Source: Sarcomyxa edulis (lineage: Eukaryota; Basidiomycota; Agaricomycetes; Agaricales; Mycenaceae). Taken from it: a DNA stretch of 64,000 nucleotides. The stretch is taken from NCBI GenBank assembly GCA_009761415.1, contig QUOL01000018.1, forward strand, positions 620,001 through 684,000, read 5' to 3'. Both the position numbers and the translations under genes were made by a program. Below are positions 35,846 through 48,505 of the stretch, piece by piece. Every line of letters begins with the position of its first letter. Positions within the stretch are counted from its first letter, which is position 1. The notes beneath the pieces were generated by a model. That model did no database searches. It worked only from the letters and a program-made list of their open reading frames with translations, and was not told where the DNA came from.

Positions 35846-37487
35846 CTAGATCTCAGACACTTTGGTTACCACCTTCCCCACATGAGCCTGCGACAGAAGA
35901 TGCGCGTAAGCTTGGATAGTTTTACAAAGGGATACACCTTGTCGACGATGGGGTGGATGTTGTGTGCTGATATGAGACGGATCATATCTTCGAATCTGTG
36001 ACAGAAAACACCGTTAGAAGGGAATAAATGAGTGATGGGCCCGGGAGAGAAAGTCGTGGTACTCACTGAGCGACAGACCCAACCTGGATTCCTCGAGACC
36101 AGTCATCTCCCTCCTTCTGAGATTATGTGATTGAGTATTTTGTGGATAGGAATTTTTTTGAGAAACGAGTACCTGGGCGATGACGCCGATAACATTGACT
36201 ATACCTCCGCCGACATGGGCGACGTTGAATGATTTGGCCAAATTTTCGATCTTGAAGGAGAATAGATTCAGCGCGACGCAGAAACTTCAAAGATGACTTC
36301 TTCTTACATCTAGAATGTAATCTACGCCGCGTCCATTCGTCTTGTTGCCAATCATATATTAGAAAACCTGTCGATCGAGAAAGGATGAGCACGATGGCCA
36401 TGACTTCTTCATCCCAATCCGATGTTTTATAGTAGTTGATGAGATGTTTAGCACCCAAAGTTTCGGCAAATTTGAGTTTTTCATCGGAGGAGGAAATGAC
36501 TATGACGATGGCTCCGGATGCAACGGCGAATTGGAGGGCGAAGCTGAGTACGAGAGGATAAAGGGTGCAGGGAAGACAAGGTCAGTTAGAAGGAAGGAAC
36601 TATGACTAGGCGAGTGGCTACTTGCATCGATACACCACCGGTTCCTTGAATGAGCACGGTGTCTCCATCTTTCAGAGGACGAGAACCGAGGAGGCAGTTG
36701 TATGCGGTCAGAGCTGCACATCTTCGAGGGTGGCATGGCATTGGTACCATTGAAATTTACACTGGATGGATAGCTTACGGTAAAGTAAAAGCCTCTTCGT
36801 AAGAAAGGTGGTCAGGGATTCGGACCAAAGACTGGATAAATCAAGAAAATTCGACGTTTTGGCTCTTGCATATTATTAGAGAAAAGGAAGAGAGGTCTTG
36901 CACTCACGTGGTAGGGAAAGACCTTATACTCGGTCAAAACTCCGTGCTGTTGACCACCGAGAAATGAGGCTATTGAACAGAGGTGTCAGCCGGGTCGAAT
37001 ACAAGCATAAGTGGCGAGAACACAGGAATAATCGAATCTACCTTGAATAACAGGTGAGGTATCACCATAGATCCAACGAGAAGTTAGCACAGACGCGATC
37101 ACCTAGCTTCCAGCCCTTAACGTCTTGTCCGACAGCGAGAATTTCTCCAGCCATGTCAGAGGATGTAGACTTGTTAGCGGGATACCTACCCCGTGAGATG
37201 GATAAGTCGCGATACTACGAAACGACGGGTCAGAGAAATTGTTTTGGGCGAGTCGATATAGACGCTACATACCTGCAAAGAAACTGCATGCACTTTGACG
37301 AGCACTTCAGCAGAATTGGAGTGGCGCAGTGCGCTTTCTCTGAACTTTAAATTTTCATAGGCTCCAAAAGCTGTTCAAGTCAATCTCAAGTCAGAACACA
37401 GGATACTTAGACGAGGGATGTTTGCAGTGTACTCACCTGAGGATAATAATATTCTCTGGTTGCAGTTGGGAGGGGCGTGACACTTAT
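35846..37487 (-). pseudogene. Decayed MDR-family zinc-type alcohol dehydrogenase-like gene
   Basis: The minus strand has about ten exon-like blocks of an NAD(P)-dependent medium-chain reductase: TREYYYPQ, AFGAYENLKFRES, VLVKVHAVSLQ, SDMAGEILAVGQDVKGW, GVLTEYKVFPYH, AALTAYNCLLGS, the dinucleotide-binding stretch VLIQGTGGVS, LQFAVASGAIVIV, LGAKHLINYY, NGRGVDYILDV and GKVVTKV before a TAG. Lesions: the start codon is ATA (37485-37487) where the family needs ATG; intron 1 acceptor is followed by CTTTT instead of GCTTTT, a one-base loss; the block after CANFSLD is shifted (LYGDT out of frame); and another shift separates VDKVYPF from TIQAYAHLL. One intron has a GC donor (36625). Four independent defects make a pseudogene the best explanation, although sequencing error cannot be ruled out for each alone. 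Confidence 0.8.
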
Positions 37488-38645
37488 GGTGAATAATCAA
37501 AAGCGTCGAGAACATCTTATATGATACTTCGCTGAGACTATGCTCAATAAGCTACGAAGAAATAGGCTTGTAAGCTCCTTGTTGTAAATTTTGGAGGGCG
37601 GGGGTTGACTGGTAATGCGAGCAGAATGGCAAGGCGGAATTGAGGCGAGAAAATGCTTGCAAACGGAAGGGGCGGGGCGGGGGAGTGACTATGGCCGGGA
37701 CGATCGCCTGACAAATACCTGTAGATGTGAATAAGCTTATCAGGTCTGAATAAGCCACCTGGAGAAAACTTAGAAAGGGGCGGACGACATCAAATTGTCT
37801 TACCGATGAATATTCATCGATGAATCTTGAGGTTCTGACGATATCAAAGCGTCTTACCGATGGATCTTGAGGTTATCCCTTTGAATCCCTTCTGCAGTCC
37901 ATGGATCAAGGACCTAGGTAATGCATATGAGGGATACCTTTCTGTGATTTTCAACTGCCGCGTCCTGCTCGCGGTTGGAAAAAACGCCTTCCGAAGTTCC
38001 CTGTCACAGATTCGATTTTAGCAGATTCCTCTCAGTCATTCCTGTACGAAGGGAACCTGCAGCGCCTGATCAAGGCCGTGGTCCTGGTACGACGGTGCTT
38101 CTGGGGGTATATCCTGGAGGCCATCGCCTCGTCGCGCAAACAACCTTCGGACGACTCGCCACGACGCCAAGACCGCGCTAAGCCAACGCTAGCCAGAAGC
38201 GTAAAAAAGAAGCTCTCGAAGCTTTAGAACCTTTTTGGAAGAACTTCTGTGAAGTAGTTAACCTTCGTACGTCCATGCCAGTACGTCTGAGGCCAGGATG
38301 CACCCAGTGGCAGAGCGCGCAAGTCAAGTTCAAGTTCAAAGTAGGAACCCACCAGATTTGTTCAGGCTCCGAATTTTGCTCTTGCACTCACCATCCCCCT
38401 CAGAACACTCGTTTCCGAGAATAACATTCAAGAAGTCGTGATATATATACCCTCTAATAAGAGCAGCAGGTCTGGTCTAGTCTCCGTCATTTGGGGACCG
38501 TGGTGCCATCATCGGACTGGCTTATCACCATATCTCCAATCATACGCCCCTGACCTAAATCACATCCACGCCCTGTCCTCCCGATTGCCTCACGGCTTGT
38601 CTCCTTTTCTACCTGGTCTACTCACTGGCTTGACTGTCTTCCACC
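37488..38645. other. Intergenic, imperfect short repeat, no gene
   Basis: About 1.1 kb with no supported gene. Two imperfect direct copies of a segment containing GTCTTACCGATG and ATCTTGAGGTT lie near 37790-37880. The last 300 bp is the promoter side of the MFS gene. An open frame at 37975-38181 has no recognised features. Confidence 0.45.
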
Positions 38646-41325
38646 ATGTCCAATCTACCCAACCTCGAGTCTGTCTCCTCGGATCCTCTCATCGCTTCGG
38701 ACTGTTCCGTATTCTCTCCTTCTCCTTCGCGCTCCTGGAGACCACCACCGCCAAGAGACTTTTCTACTAGCGTACAACCAGATCCACAGCGTGTCCCCGA
38801 CGAGCAGCAGCCTCTCCTAGGTACCGCCCACGTCCCCAAGAAACCTTTCTATCGTGCGCGACCACTATGGTACGTGCTCTCACATTTCAGCTCAAACAGG
38901 CAACTAATCAAATCCGCAGGCTGGTGCCATTTGCGATAGTAGCCTCACTAGTCGTGAGTCTTCATCTTCCATTTGAACGAGTACGATTCTGACCGTGAGA
39001 CAGCGTGGCATGACATTGGCACCCCGAGTCGAAGTCTTTACCCAGCTATCCTGCAACGCCTTGCACGAGAATTACAATCACACGACGATTCAATCTTTCT
39101 TCCTCCCTGGCCTATCCTCCCCTCCACCTCCATCACACGATCCTTACACGCCTATATATTTCTCGCTCGATCCCAGCGGTCCTCATTTCGCGCCCGTCAC
39201 ACCTAATGTCTCCGTCTCTACTTACGCAGATTCCGACGACGAAGGCGAAGAAGACCCTAGACGTCTCCCATCTCCCCACTGCCTCTCAGATCCAGCCGTT
39301 CAAGCCGGTGCAGCACGCCTCCAAACCACCATGACCACCACGATGGGTCTTCTCTCCGCGTTGACCACCGGTTGGTGGGGTCATTTCGGTGAACGTCATG
39401 GCCGTACCAAGGTCCTAGCCATCGCCACCCTTGGGTTGTTCCTAACGTACGTCTCTCCATCTTTCTCTCTTATCCACAACTAACACATATGCTCGCAGTG
39501 ATCTAACATTCATCCTCGTCTCCACCCCAAACTTCCCTCTCTCCGGACACTCCCACAAATTCCTCCTAGTCGCACCCATCATCGAAGGTCTCCTCGGCGG
39601 CTGGTCAACCCTCCAATCCGCCACGTCCGCCTACGTCAGCGACTGCACATCATCCGGCTCCCGCGCCCGCATCTTCTCTCGTTTCTCCGGAGTTCTATAC
39701 CTCGGATTCAGTATCGGTCCAGCGTTCGGTGGATGGCTCATATCTCATCCCATTTCCCTACCCTTCATCAATACTAAGCCGGGTGTGAGTGGACAGACGG
39801 TGACGTCGGTGTTCTGGGTAGCTATTTGTTGCTCGTTTATGAACCTGATCCTTGTCACGTTCGTGTTTCCTGAGTCGTTGTCGAAGGAGAAGAGGGATAG
39901 AGCTATGATGGTGTATCGAGGGGCTGAGAAGGGGAAGATCAGGGCTGAGGATGTGGTGGAGGATGAACAGTTGACATTTGACGAGGTGGGTGCGGGTGTT
40001 ACAACGGAGGAGGTTGATGCGGTCAACGAGGCGCACCGTGATGCTACCCCGGTAAGGGCGCATAAGGGCGGTATTGTTCGTGGATTCCTTAGTCCTTTGG
40101 CGGTGTTCTTGCCGACTACGGTGGTGACGAGTAACGGAAGGAAGAGGAACGATTGGAGTCTTACGTTGTTGGCTGGTGCTCTGTTTGGGTACATGCTTTC
40201 TACGGTACGTATCTCCCTTGGTTCTCGTCGATATGAGTTGCTTATCTCGTGTCGTAGGGTGTGTTCCAACTCAAATACTTATACGCAGTGCATGTGTATG
40301 GATGGGGTGCTCAGCAACTGAGTTACTTCATCTCATTCTTGGGTGGTGGACGTGCGGTTCATCTGTTGTTCATCTTGCCTTGTATGCCTTCCTCCTTCCT
40401 CCTAATCTTCAGACCTATTCCTGACCCATGCATTCTGGTTCTACAGTCATCATCGCGACCTTCAAACCGAAACACGATCCAAATCCCACCAATACTCAAA
40501 CAAACCCAGGCCCGCTCAAATCCAAATCCAAAGTCCCGAAACCTACTAAATCACACCTCGCAAGCGACATCCACTTTGACCTCATCCTCACTCGGTTCTC
40601 GCTCGTAGTTGATATACTTTCGAACGCATTCATCGTCTGTGCACCGTCACCTGTTTATAAAGTGCATGCCCTTCTTTCGTCAACTTCCCCTTCCCCTTCT
40701 ACTTCCACAACGCAGGATTTCTCGATGCCTCCGAGCGCCGGTGCCACCCACTCCCAATTGCTCTTCGTGATGGCATCGTCCCTCTCCACCGTCGGTGCAG
40801 GTGTTGTACCCGCGATCCAGAGTCTAGCTTTATGTCTGATGCAATACCGGGCGTTGGATAGTGCTGATATCACTGGAGGACCGGTGGAGGAGGTGGATGT
40901 GGGACGGTTGTTTGGGGCGTTGGCGGTGTTGCAAGCTGCGGGACAGATGATACTTGGGGTGAGTTCCTTCTCTGTTTCTGTGCACGCTTGTGGTATTGAT
41001 GACCTGTTGTCAACAGCCGATGCTTTTCGGACTGATATACAGTGGAACGGTAGCGACGTTCCCAAAGACAATTTTTATGACGTCTGCCGGGTTCCTAGTT
41101 ATGGCTCTTGCTCTTGTATGTCTCATCCGCTCTCCTGTCGCCCCTGGCGGTAGCATGTCGGCAAAGGGCAAAGGGAAGGCGAAGGATGTGAAGAGAAGGA
41201 TATCTAAAGATGAGGTGGAAGTCGAGAGGGGACGGTCGAGGGTCAGCAAGGATCTTCAACGACGAGCCATGGTGTATGGGAGCGTTCAAGCTCAAGCCGG
41301 AGCTGGACCTTCGGGATCTGCTTAA
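38646..41325 (+). CDS. Major facilitator superfamily transporter
   Basis: Seven exons, 38646-38869, 38920-38953, 39004-39446, 39499-40204, 40258-40381, 40447-40958 and 41017-41325, encode 783 residues; all introns are GT-AG and frame-consistent. After an 85-residue cytosolic Pro/Ser-rich N-terminus there is a first membrane segment (LVPFAIVASLVRGMTLAPRV). The MFS motif-A-like loop is GWWGHFGERHGRTKVLAIAT. TM segments follow around LLVAPIIEGLLGGWSTLQ, RFSGVLYLGFSIGPAFGGWL, VFWVAICCSFMNLILVTFVF, LTLLAGALFGYML, ILTRFSLVVDILSNAFIV, LLFVMASSLSTVGAGVVPAI and FMTSAGFLVMALALVCLI. Architecture and the G-W-W-G/GR motif resemble the tetracycline-resistance or HIAT-like DHA1 branch. The protein is longer than usual because of an extracellular insert in loop 1 and a charged central loop. 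Substrate unknown; plasma or vacuolar membrane is expected. Confidence 0.85.
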
Positions 41326-41697
41326 TGTTATGTGTGATTCTGGAGTGGAAGGGATCGTTGGTGTATATATATCATAGTTTGCGGTATTTTTTTTTTCTCG
41401 TGTGCTGATCTGGAGAGGGAGGGAATACTTATTAGATAACATCCCTCTCTGGTTCACACCTATCATATGCATGTATTATAGCATGCTCCACTCATTTGAC
41501 ATAGATCTTCTCTTCATAGTTGTATATCTAGTATCCGGAATCCAGGATTATATATGTTCTTCGAGTCCGTGTGATTGTTGGGAGGGATGATAGTTTGGTA
41601 TAACAAGTGATAAGTAGGAAACAGAGTACTATGCTGTACATATTGGAGAGATGACTGAACGATGGGTATCGAGATGGTCGACGCAAATCCGGGATGA
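41326..41697. other. Intergenic between convergent genes
   Basis: A 370-bp AT-rich gap between the MFS and F-box 3' ends, with a T9 run near 41390. No gene seen. Confidence 0.5.
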
Positions 41698-43394
41698 TCA
41701 GTCAATCCATACGTCGCCGTCTCCCCAGAATTGGGAGAGCGAAGGGATAGCATAAGAGATGGCAGCCTTCGTCTCGGCACCGATTTCGTTCCCGTTATAC
41801 CATATTCCTGTAACAAGGGCAATGGTTGAGCGTTTCTGTGATATAGACGAGGGAAAGAGTTTTTCCCACCAATGATTTTCAATGCCCATCCCGCGTATGC
41901 TCGATTGTTCATTTCTTGGATGAACGTTTTCTGAGAAGTTTATATGGACGAATGTAAGCACAAATGGAACGGTCAATCTTTCACACAGAGGTAGACTAGA
42001 CTTACGGTAGTAGAAAAAGGTTCTCCAGGAAGGGAATTCTCAGGACCTCGGTCTTCTGTAGCAATGAACAAAAGGAGTTTGCGCAAGCCCGGAAGTTGGA
42101 ATGCTAATTCGTCTATCAATTCGACGCTCAATGTACGGACGTTGAGACGAAGTGATTGGAGAGACGTGTATATGTTGACTCGAGGAGAGAAGATAGAGAC
42201 AAGGGAGGTCACTTCGCTCAAGAGGAGATAACGATCTCGAACGACTAATTCCTGGAGAGTGTCCTTCGATCGTTGGGCGCATTCCAAGAGGGCGGAGAAT
42301 CCCTCTGGGAGCATTGTTGGGTAGATCTGGAGAGCATGTAGATTGGAGAGGACAGCTTCGTCTTTGAGAGTATTCAGCATCCAGTCGGCTAATCGTGTCT
42401 CGATAGATGGAATCAGACTAGAACCAGCAGGTTTTAGCCTGAGATCGACGTCACGTAGAATAGTAGAATGATCATGGAAGAAGGATGTAAGGCCTGAAGG
42501 GTCCGCAGCGAATGCTTTGTTGAAAGACGCTCGGAAACTGAAGCTCTGCAGTGCTTCAAATGGCTTTAGTTGCTTCATGAAGGCAGAAAGATCCAGTGGG
42601 GCCCAAGACGTTATTTTCAAATAACGAAGGCGTGAATTGAATCCGTTGATAAACGGAGTCAAGACTTGGACCAACGTCTCGCCGTCTTCTGCGTTGGCCT
42701 GTTCAGTGTCGAGCCTGAGGAGATTTTCCACAAACTCAAGCTCTAGCTCGTCCAATAGTGGAAAGTTTGGTGCAGGCGCACATAATATTCGGAAATTATC
42801 CAAATATCCGGACAGAGTCAACCTTCGTAGACTAGAGCCGAATATGGGATAGGCGGCGGCAAGAAGTGGTCGTAGGTCGTGGCTTGGACCAAGGGCCCAT
42901 GAATCGATGGCAAATGAGGTAACATTGACCATCCCGGGGAACGCCTTCATAAGGGATCCCATGGTCTCTTCGTAAGACCTCTTTGCGTCAAGTGCATCGG
43001 TATCACTGCAATCGGATGGAGGATTACGAATGACGGGGTTAGCTATACGATACCGGTGAAACCAGTGTAATTTTTTGGACACGATTTCCTTTTCTTTGCG
43101 ACAATCATCAGAATACGGTAGAATGCGTAGACGATGGACACGTCTAGCAACGTCTTCGTCCCTGTCAGTGATATCAGTTTTTAGCATGAGATTCGCAAAA
43201 GAGATGTCCACTTGCCTCAAGCGAGAAACAAGCTTAGTTGTTGAGACTTTTCCATCGTTGATAGTGATATCTCGATACCTCATGTCCATTGCGATGTTGA
43301 AGAAAACTGGGTTCACCGTAAGCATCCCCTTGAGGGTGTCAAGGGGGATGAAGCTTGCAATATGAAACCAGACATCTTCGGGGATCTCCTTCAT
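41698..43394 (-). CDS. F-box protein, LRR-like (three exons)
   Basis: Exons 43394-42006, 41930-41870 and 41807-41698 encode 519 residues. The F-box opens the protein (MKEIPEDVWFHIASFIPLD), followed by VNPVFFNIAMDMRYR, then a long LRR-like region (for example LRRLTLSGYL, LDELELEF, LRYLKITSWAPL). The small second exon ends the LRR part with EMNNRAYAGWAL, which aligns with EMRGRRYSDWDL in the gene at 9900, so the two are paralogues with shared 3' exon layout. Introns are GT-AG. The frame is open 46 codons further upstream to Met 43532, but this part has no match in the paralogue, so I use 43394. Predicted Skp1-binding SCF adaptor; substrate unknown. Confidence 0.8.
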
Positions 43395-44009
43395 AATAAT
43401 CTCGAATCGATGAGCCCTTGCTTGGGATGTGGGGGAAATAGTTACAGAGAACGAAGCGCAGGCTGAAGATATGAGCTCGGGCGGGAGCACGAGACGCAAG
43501 TACTCAGTACTCAGTACAGAGTCTATGATCATAGAAAATGGACCGCGAAGGGTTCATGTTATATATCAGGTCTATATCAGGTATCAGTAATAACACGTAC
43601 GAGATAGGCTGTCGTGACTTTCGTTGTCATCCGAGTCGACGTCGTGAGTGTTGCCAGTGAGGACGACTCGCGATCGGATTCATGTTTTCTGCACTGAGCA
43701 GACACGCCGATCGCCCCAGTACTCGAGTAGGTCATTGACAGCGCTCTGCTCGCTTTGCACCGCTCAAAATCAAGATATCATATGTTATGCAGCCTATCCA
43801 GAAGGACGTATAATGGCTTGGCAATTCTCGAATCGGAGCGCCAGGATAATCCGATCAGACTCTTCGAATCCCAAAAAAAACGCACACGCATACCAGGTTT
43901 TCTTGCTCCTCGATTTGTAGACCCAGACCTCGAGTTTCTGGTATACAGCAACGACATTGTTCGACCAGTTTTCTAGAGACCACATTTTGGGAACTAATTG
44001 TTGAAGACG
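43395..44009. other. Intergenic between F-box gene and F-box pseudogene
   Basis: Contains the upstream region of the minus-strand F-box gene. The short open frames at 43648-43985 show no F-box or other motif. A small tandem AGTACTCAGTACTCAGTAC lies near 43500. Confidence 0.4.
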
Positions 44010-45130
44010 AGGCCGACCTTATCAAGATCGTGGCGGATATTCTTCTTCTTGCTCGCAGACCATGGAATTCTCCTTGCCCATTTCACGCATATGTTGTGCC
44101 TCGCAATCAAGATCTTTCGTTTGTGGACAGAACCCCAGGTCGTTGTGGGAAGTTTGACTTCGAGAAAGAATTAATTTCCACGAAAGCTAGTACAGGCTTT
44201 GACACCCTACCTCGACAAAACGATTCTTTGCATGTGTTGCTGCCAGAGGATTCCTTCCTAGCTTTCCCCGACCTTTCAGACGATTTGCTCCTAACACATC
44301 TTTCTACTTGTTGGTTTACTCTACATCGACCAGTCTTACAACTCCGGAGATCATGTCCTTCCTGGCCGGCTCTCGCATCTCTGGGGATCTCCGCCGTCTA
44401 TCATAGTTCTTCGACTTCCAGCAAAGTCAGCTGAGCCTCTCATCGATGGATTCGCCGCTGGCCTATGCATAGAGTTCCTTAGGTATAGCCCGGACGCCAT
44501 GTTGTTGTCCACCATCACCTCGGAGATTGAAGGCCACTCGCCTCACGACCAGGCTATTTTATCGCAACAATCGCATGGTTATAGATTGTGAGAACGTAAC
44601 AGTACACCTCGGCCAAATTTTCGACTGCATTACTGCTCCTTGCATACCTTCGAGCTGGGTGGGAATGACGATACGCCGATTTAGTCCAGATCGTCTTTCA
44701 GATCTTTGATCACGCGATCTTTCTGTTCAACAACACGACTGACTCTAGAGGTGACGATAAGTATGTCCATCTTGTTTTGTAGTGCATCTTATTGCTGCTT
44801 CCGTCACTCGAGGAGCTTGATCTAGGATTTACCCAGTTCGTGAATGACTTGTTGCTGGAGCAACTCATGTACCAATCCAAACGCCAGTCGAACTTGTCCT
44901 CCACTTTCACCGTACTCAACACGTGGACGAGTCACCCACGTGAGGTCTACTCTCTGCAGCTGTTCATGGACGTAGTGATTCACTGGCCGTATGTCCATCG
45001 CGGCGCGTCTTTTTCATTGTCGGGCTTCTTCAAGCTTGAGTCCGACTTCAAGAATGTCGGTAGAAATTATCGCAATTGCGGGCGGGACAACGATTACTTC
45101 GATTGCTCATGCCATGCAAAGGCACGCCCT
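44010..45130 (+). pseudogene. Decayed tandem copy of the downstream F-box gene
   Basis: The segment aligns piecewise with the intact gene at 45568 in the same orientation. VADILLLARRPW corresponds to VTDILILAQKSW. PSLEELDLGFTQFVNDLLLEQLMYQ (from 44800; core LEELDLGFTQFVNDLLL) corresponds to LLELWMDDVQSLNDLVL. FMDVVIHWP corresponds to FLEVVISRW. The middle reads CIEFLRYSPDA, like the pseudogene at 5663. The F-box reads through frame changes (LPISRICC in a different frame from the preceding block), and stops occur in between. It is a non-functional tandem duplicate. Confidence 0.78.
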
Positions 45131-45567
45131 TCTCATCTCATTCAATATATTCTTTGTTTGTGTTTCGTTTTCCTCTATATAGGAGACCTTATCTCGAAAG
45201 GTGAAGTAATTCAGGCAAATGGAATCCAAAATATATGTCAGAAACCTCCTGTCCACATACACATCTCACTTTGTAAATGTGCGGACAGGCCTTGACCTCC
45301 ATCTCGAACTTTCGGCTGGATGATCAGACCTGTCGAGTACATTACACTGACTGGTAGGAAGATTTTGACACTTGTAGACCCTTGTGGGTCCCCGGTTATG
45401 TAATCAGGTCTTACGGCGTTCCCCGAAGCATCAAACTGCATCGATCTCATCGATCGCATTTAACCTTAGACTTCAATAAGCTTCGGAAGATGAACGAGGT
45501 AATCCAAGGCTTGATCCTGAGAATCGAAATAACTAACAATGTTTTGATCTAGGCCAGAGCGGCTGTG
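45131..45567. other. Intergenic with possible 9-bp first exon
   Basis: Mostly unassigned. At 45490-45498 ATG AAC GAG is followed by a GTAATC donor; a branch site ACTAAC and TAG acceptor (45550-45552) precede GCCAGAGCGGCTGTG, which is in frame with the next gene. A micro-exon start of that gene is therefore possible. Confidence 0.35.
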
Positions 45568-47149
45568 ATGTACAACAATAGTCCAGCTGTTCGCACACAA
45601 AACATTCTAGACCTAATCGCTGAAGGTGAAGCCGATGTTGCCATACTCGACAAAGAGATTGCTCGCGCACAGGCCGTGGTCGATAAGCTCATTGCGAAGA
45701 AGCGAAGCAGATTGGACCAAATCTGCGCGTACCGCGCAGCGCTGTGTCCTGCTCAAAGGCTGCCTGAAGAACTCGTCACAGACATTCTCATTCTCGCTCA
45801 AAAATCATGGCACTCCGCATTACCTCTCTCGCAAATCTGCCGTGGTTGGAGGCAGATCGCAATCAACACTCCCCGTATCTGGACAGAAATCGACATCTCT
45901 GTGCAAAGTTGGACATTTGACGACAAGATGTCACTCATGAGAATGTTTTGTGAACGGATCTCTGGCCTCCACTTATCTGTCACCATCACTACTAAATCGG
46001 ACGGAGACGATTATTTCGACGGACAGACACTTGTCCAGGTCCTAACGCCCTACTTCAAGAAAACGATCTCGTTGCGATTATTCTTACCAGACGATGCCTT
46101 CATGGCCTTTGCACACGTTCCGGCATATTCCTTTCCTTACCTCGAATCTTTCTATTTCAGCTCGTGCTCGTCGGACGACTTCGATTTGATCGGGCCAATC
46201 CCACAGACTATCTCATTTTCGTCCGCAACTCGCCTCAAATCCTTTGATTATGCCGGAGATCTACCTATGTCTATCGCTTTGCAATTACCCGCACAAATAA
46301 TTGAGCTTATTCTCCAGACAGTCACTGCTAGCCAGTGCGTGCAGGTCCTCCAAGACTTACCGCATATCAGGATACTGGTGTTAACACTCTCAGAGACCAG
46401 CGATGACATAGATCGACCACCCAATCACCAAGTGGTCCCGATGCTGCTATCAGGGTTACATGATCTCGATTTATGCGTAGAAAATGCGGCAGATATTTGC
46501 GATATTGTCGACTACATTACTGCCCCCTGTCTACAATCGTTCAAACTAGAAGGGGGTGGTTATGAGGGTTGGTCGACACCATCCGTATTGTCTTTTATCT
46601 CCCGTTCAGCCTGCCTCCTGACGTGGGTCTCCCTCAAAAGTATCAGCATGCCTGCCGGGGAACTTCTCGAGTGCCTTTCGCTGGTACCATCGCTCCTCGA
46701 ACTTTGGATGGATGATGTCCAATCTCTAAACGACCTCGTGCTGGACCGGCTTATTTACCGACCTTCGCGTGTCAATTTACTTCCCATGCTCTCTAAACTC
46801 AAAGTGTGGACGCGTGTAACAGAGACTGGATTTTTCTACCACCACCAGATGTTCCTTGAGGTCGTCATATCTCGATGGCGGCTGGACATTCCTCGGCCCT
46901 CGCGTCTCAGTTCCTGTCGGCTCCGTTTCGAGAACTATCCTGCGCCGCAAGAGCAGCTCAAACTCCTAGTAAATAAACTCCACCGTGAGGGTTTAGACAT
47001 CAAAATCACCTTTCCAGAACGTGATACTTTGCAGCGTGGTTTCGTGGAGATGGTAAGGGTTTCTCCAGATTAGTCTTCCTCCTGCCCTTAATTTTTGTCT
47101 GCCACAGAGCGAATCTGAATCCGAGTCCGAGTCCGAGTCCTCAGAATGA
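45568..47149 (+). CDS. F-box protein with coiled-coil N-terminus
   Basis: Two exons, 45568-47052 and 47108-47149, encode 508 residues. A coiled coil (about residues 10-55, ILDKEIARAQAVVDKLIAK) is followed by the F-box at about 64-110 (RLPEELVTDILILAQ, then LPLSQICRGWRQIAINTPRIW), the Skp1-binding module, and an LRR-like region with leucine-spaced strands (LLSGLHDLDLCVE, LVPSLLELWMDD). The tiny last exon encodes a Ser-Glu run (SESESESESESSE) and stop; without splicing, the frame would end seven codons into the intron (VRVSPD). The start is the first ATG of the long exon; an upstream micro-exon at 45490 could add eight residues. Two relatives, at 5663 and 44010, are decayed, so this is the surviving member here. 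Confidence 0.83.
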
Positions 47150-47621
47150 CCGTCAGCCAGTGGTATCTAGTCAAACGCATCACCCAAGCTTTGGTCCACA
47201 CAATGATGATATGCAGACAATAAGAAGTGCCCATCGATAAATTTAGCATGCGCTAGTTTCAGGTTCGGGCTTAGGACATGCATGAGGTGACCCCAAGGCT
47301 TGTTTAATTTCAGAGATAAACGCCCCCCTTGGAGTTTCTATATTTTCTGGACCATCCAGACATTTTGGTCCCCGAGAGCTGCTAGCACGTCCAAGGATAT
47401 TGATTATATCGCAATGAGGGGCTGGACATCCGTTCCACCATCCGGTTCACCTTTTCAACAGATAATACGGGGAGACTCGGTGGTTCGGGGTCATCCTTTG
47501 ATTTAGTCGATACTTTTTGCTGTGCTTAACCGCCTTCTACAGAGTGATTCTGGTTCCTCAGAACAATATTTGTGTCGATAGAGATGCAGGACTTGTTTCA
47601 CATGTACATGTTTGACTTCCA
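47150..47621. other. Intergenic, nothing recognised
   Basis: About 470 bp between the F-box gene and the hAT-like element. A short frame at 47300-47506 has no recognised features. Confidence 0.4.
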
Positions 47622-47629
47622 ATCAGGAC
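47622..47629. repeat. 8-bp target site duplication, left (ATCAGGAC)
   Basis: Identical to 48506-48513 on the far side of the element. Confidence 0.9.
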
Positions 47630-48505
47630 CAAGGGGGTCCCACAAAAAAAATTAAGGATATCCCGTCGAATTTTTTTTTAGTGGCCAAAGCCTGGGACTA
47701 ACTAACTTACACGTGACATATTGCCTTATATGGAAGGCGGCCCGAGCATCCGCTTGCACGTGAAACTATTTATAGTCATACACGGTAAGTAGTCTACGAG
47801 TAACGACATATCTATACTACTGTGATGGAAGAAACCAGTATCTGCACAGTAAGAGTGAGACGGCCTTACATGCTCAAAGTCCTTTTGAGTCTCGCTCCTA
47901 ATAATTGTCCGGACTCACCTATAGACTCGACACTCCAGAGTCAAATGATCACCCACAATGTGAAGATGGAGGTTTGAGAGTTGCACTGACAGAAAAATGG
48001 ATAAAGGCAATGTACTGGGCAAGATGGGTTGATGAACTGGTGACGTGTCTGTTGTCCTAAGATCCGGGATTTACAACAAGGGACATGTCGACAATTGATT
48101 GACAACGTCGAGTCTCGACATCGGCTGCATGAGTCTGATCTGGATGATACTGAGAGTCCCGGAGGAGAGGCTGTTATGGTGGACTGGATAGGAGACTCGG
48201 AGATACTGGCAGGTGTTGTTCATAGCTGTAGTTTGGCTGAGGGTTGTGCCGGACTCAAAGAAGACGCAAGGGAGACAAGCATGAGTTGGAGAAAGTGAGT
48301 CGAAGAAGAGAATTTGCCCAATGCACTGCTAAAACAGGATTTGGGACAAATTTGGGATATTCAGAACATAGTTTTGGACTCAATATGCCTCAAAAGGCCT
48401 ACAGATGTGTCCGAAAAAAGTACCTTCCAAAAAAAAATTAGCGGCCTGACGGCCGGACTAACTAACCCACGTGATATGCCTTATTTTTTTTCTGGGACCC
48501 CCTTG
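47630..48505. mobile_element. Non-autonomous hAT-like transposon (MITE), 876 bp
   Basis: The element is bounded by a perfect 13-bp terminal inverted repeat (CAAGGGGGTCCCA at 47630-47642; its reverse complement at 48493-48505) and a perfect 8-bp target site duplication ATCAGGAC. An 8-bp duplication with termini beginning CAAGG fits the hAT superfamily. Subterminal direct repeats GGACTAACTAAC occur at 47695-47706 and 48455-48466, each followed by CACGTGA and GCCTTAT, a usual place for transposase binding. The interior has no transposase frame. The exact ends suggest fairly recent insertion; it lies 135 bp upstream of the RraA-family start codon. Confidence 0.9.

Noticed and set aside
37975..38181. 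Plus-strand ORF upstream of the MFS gene
   Set aside because: Short, no motif, no splice continuation; probably chance.
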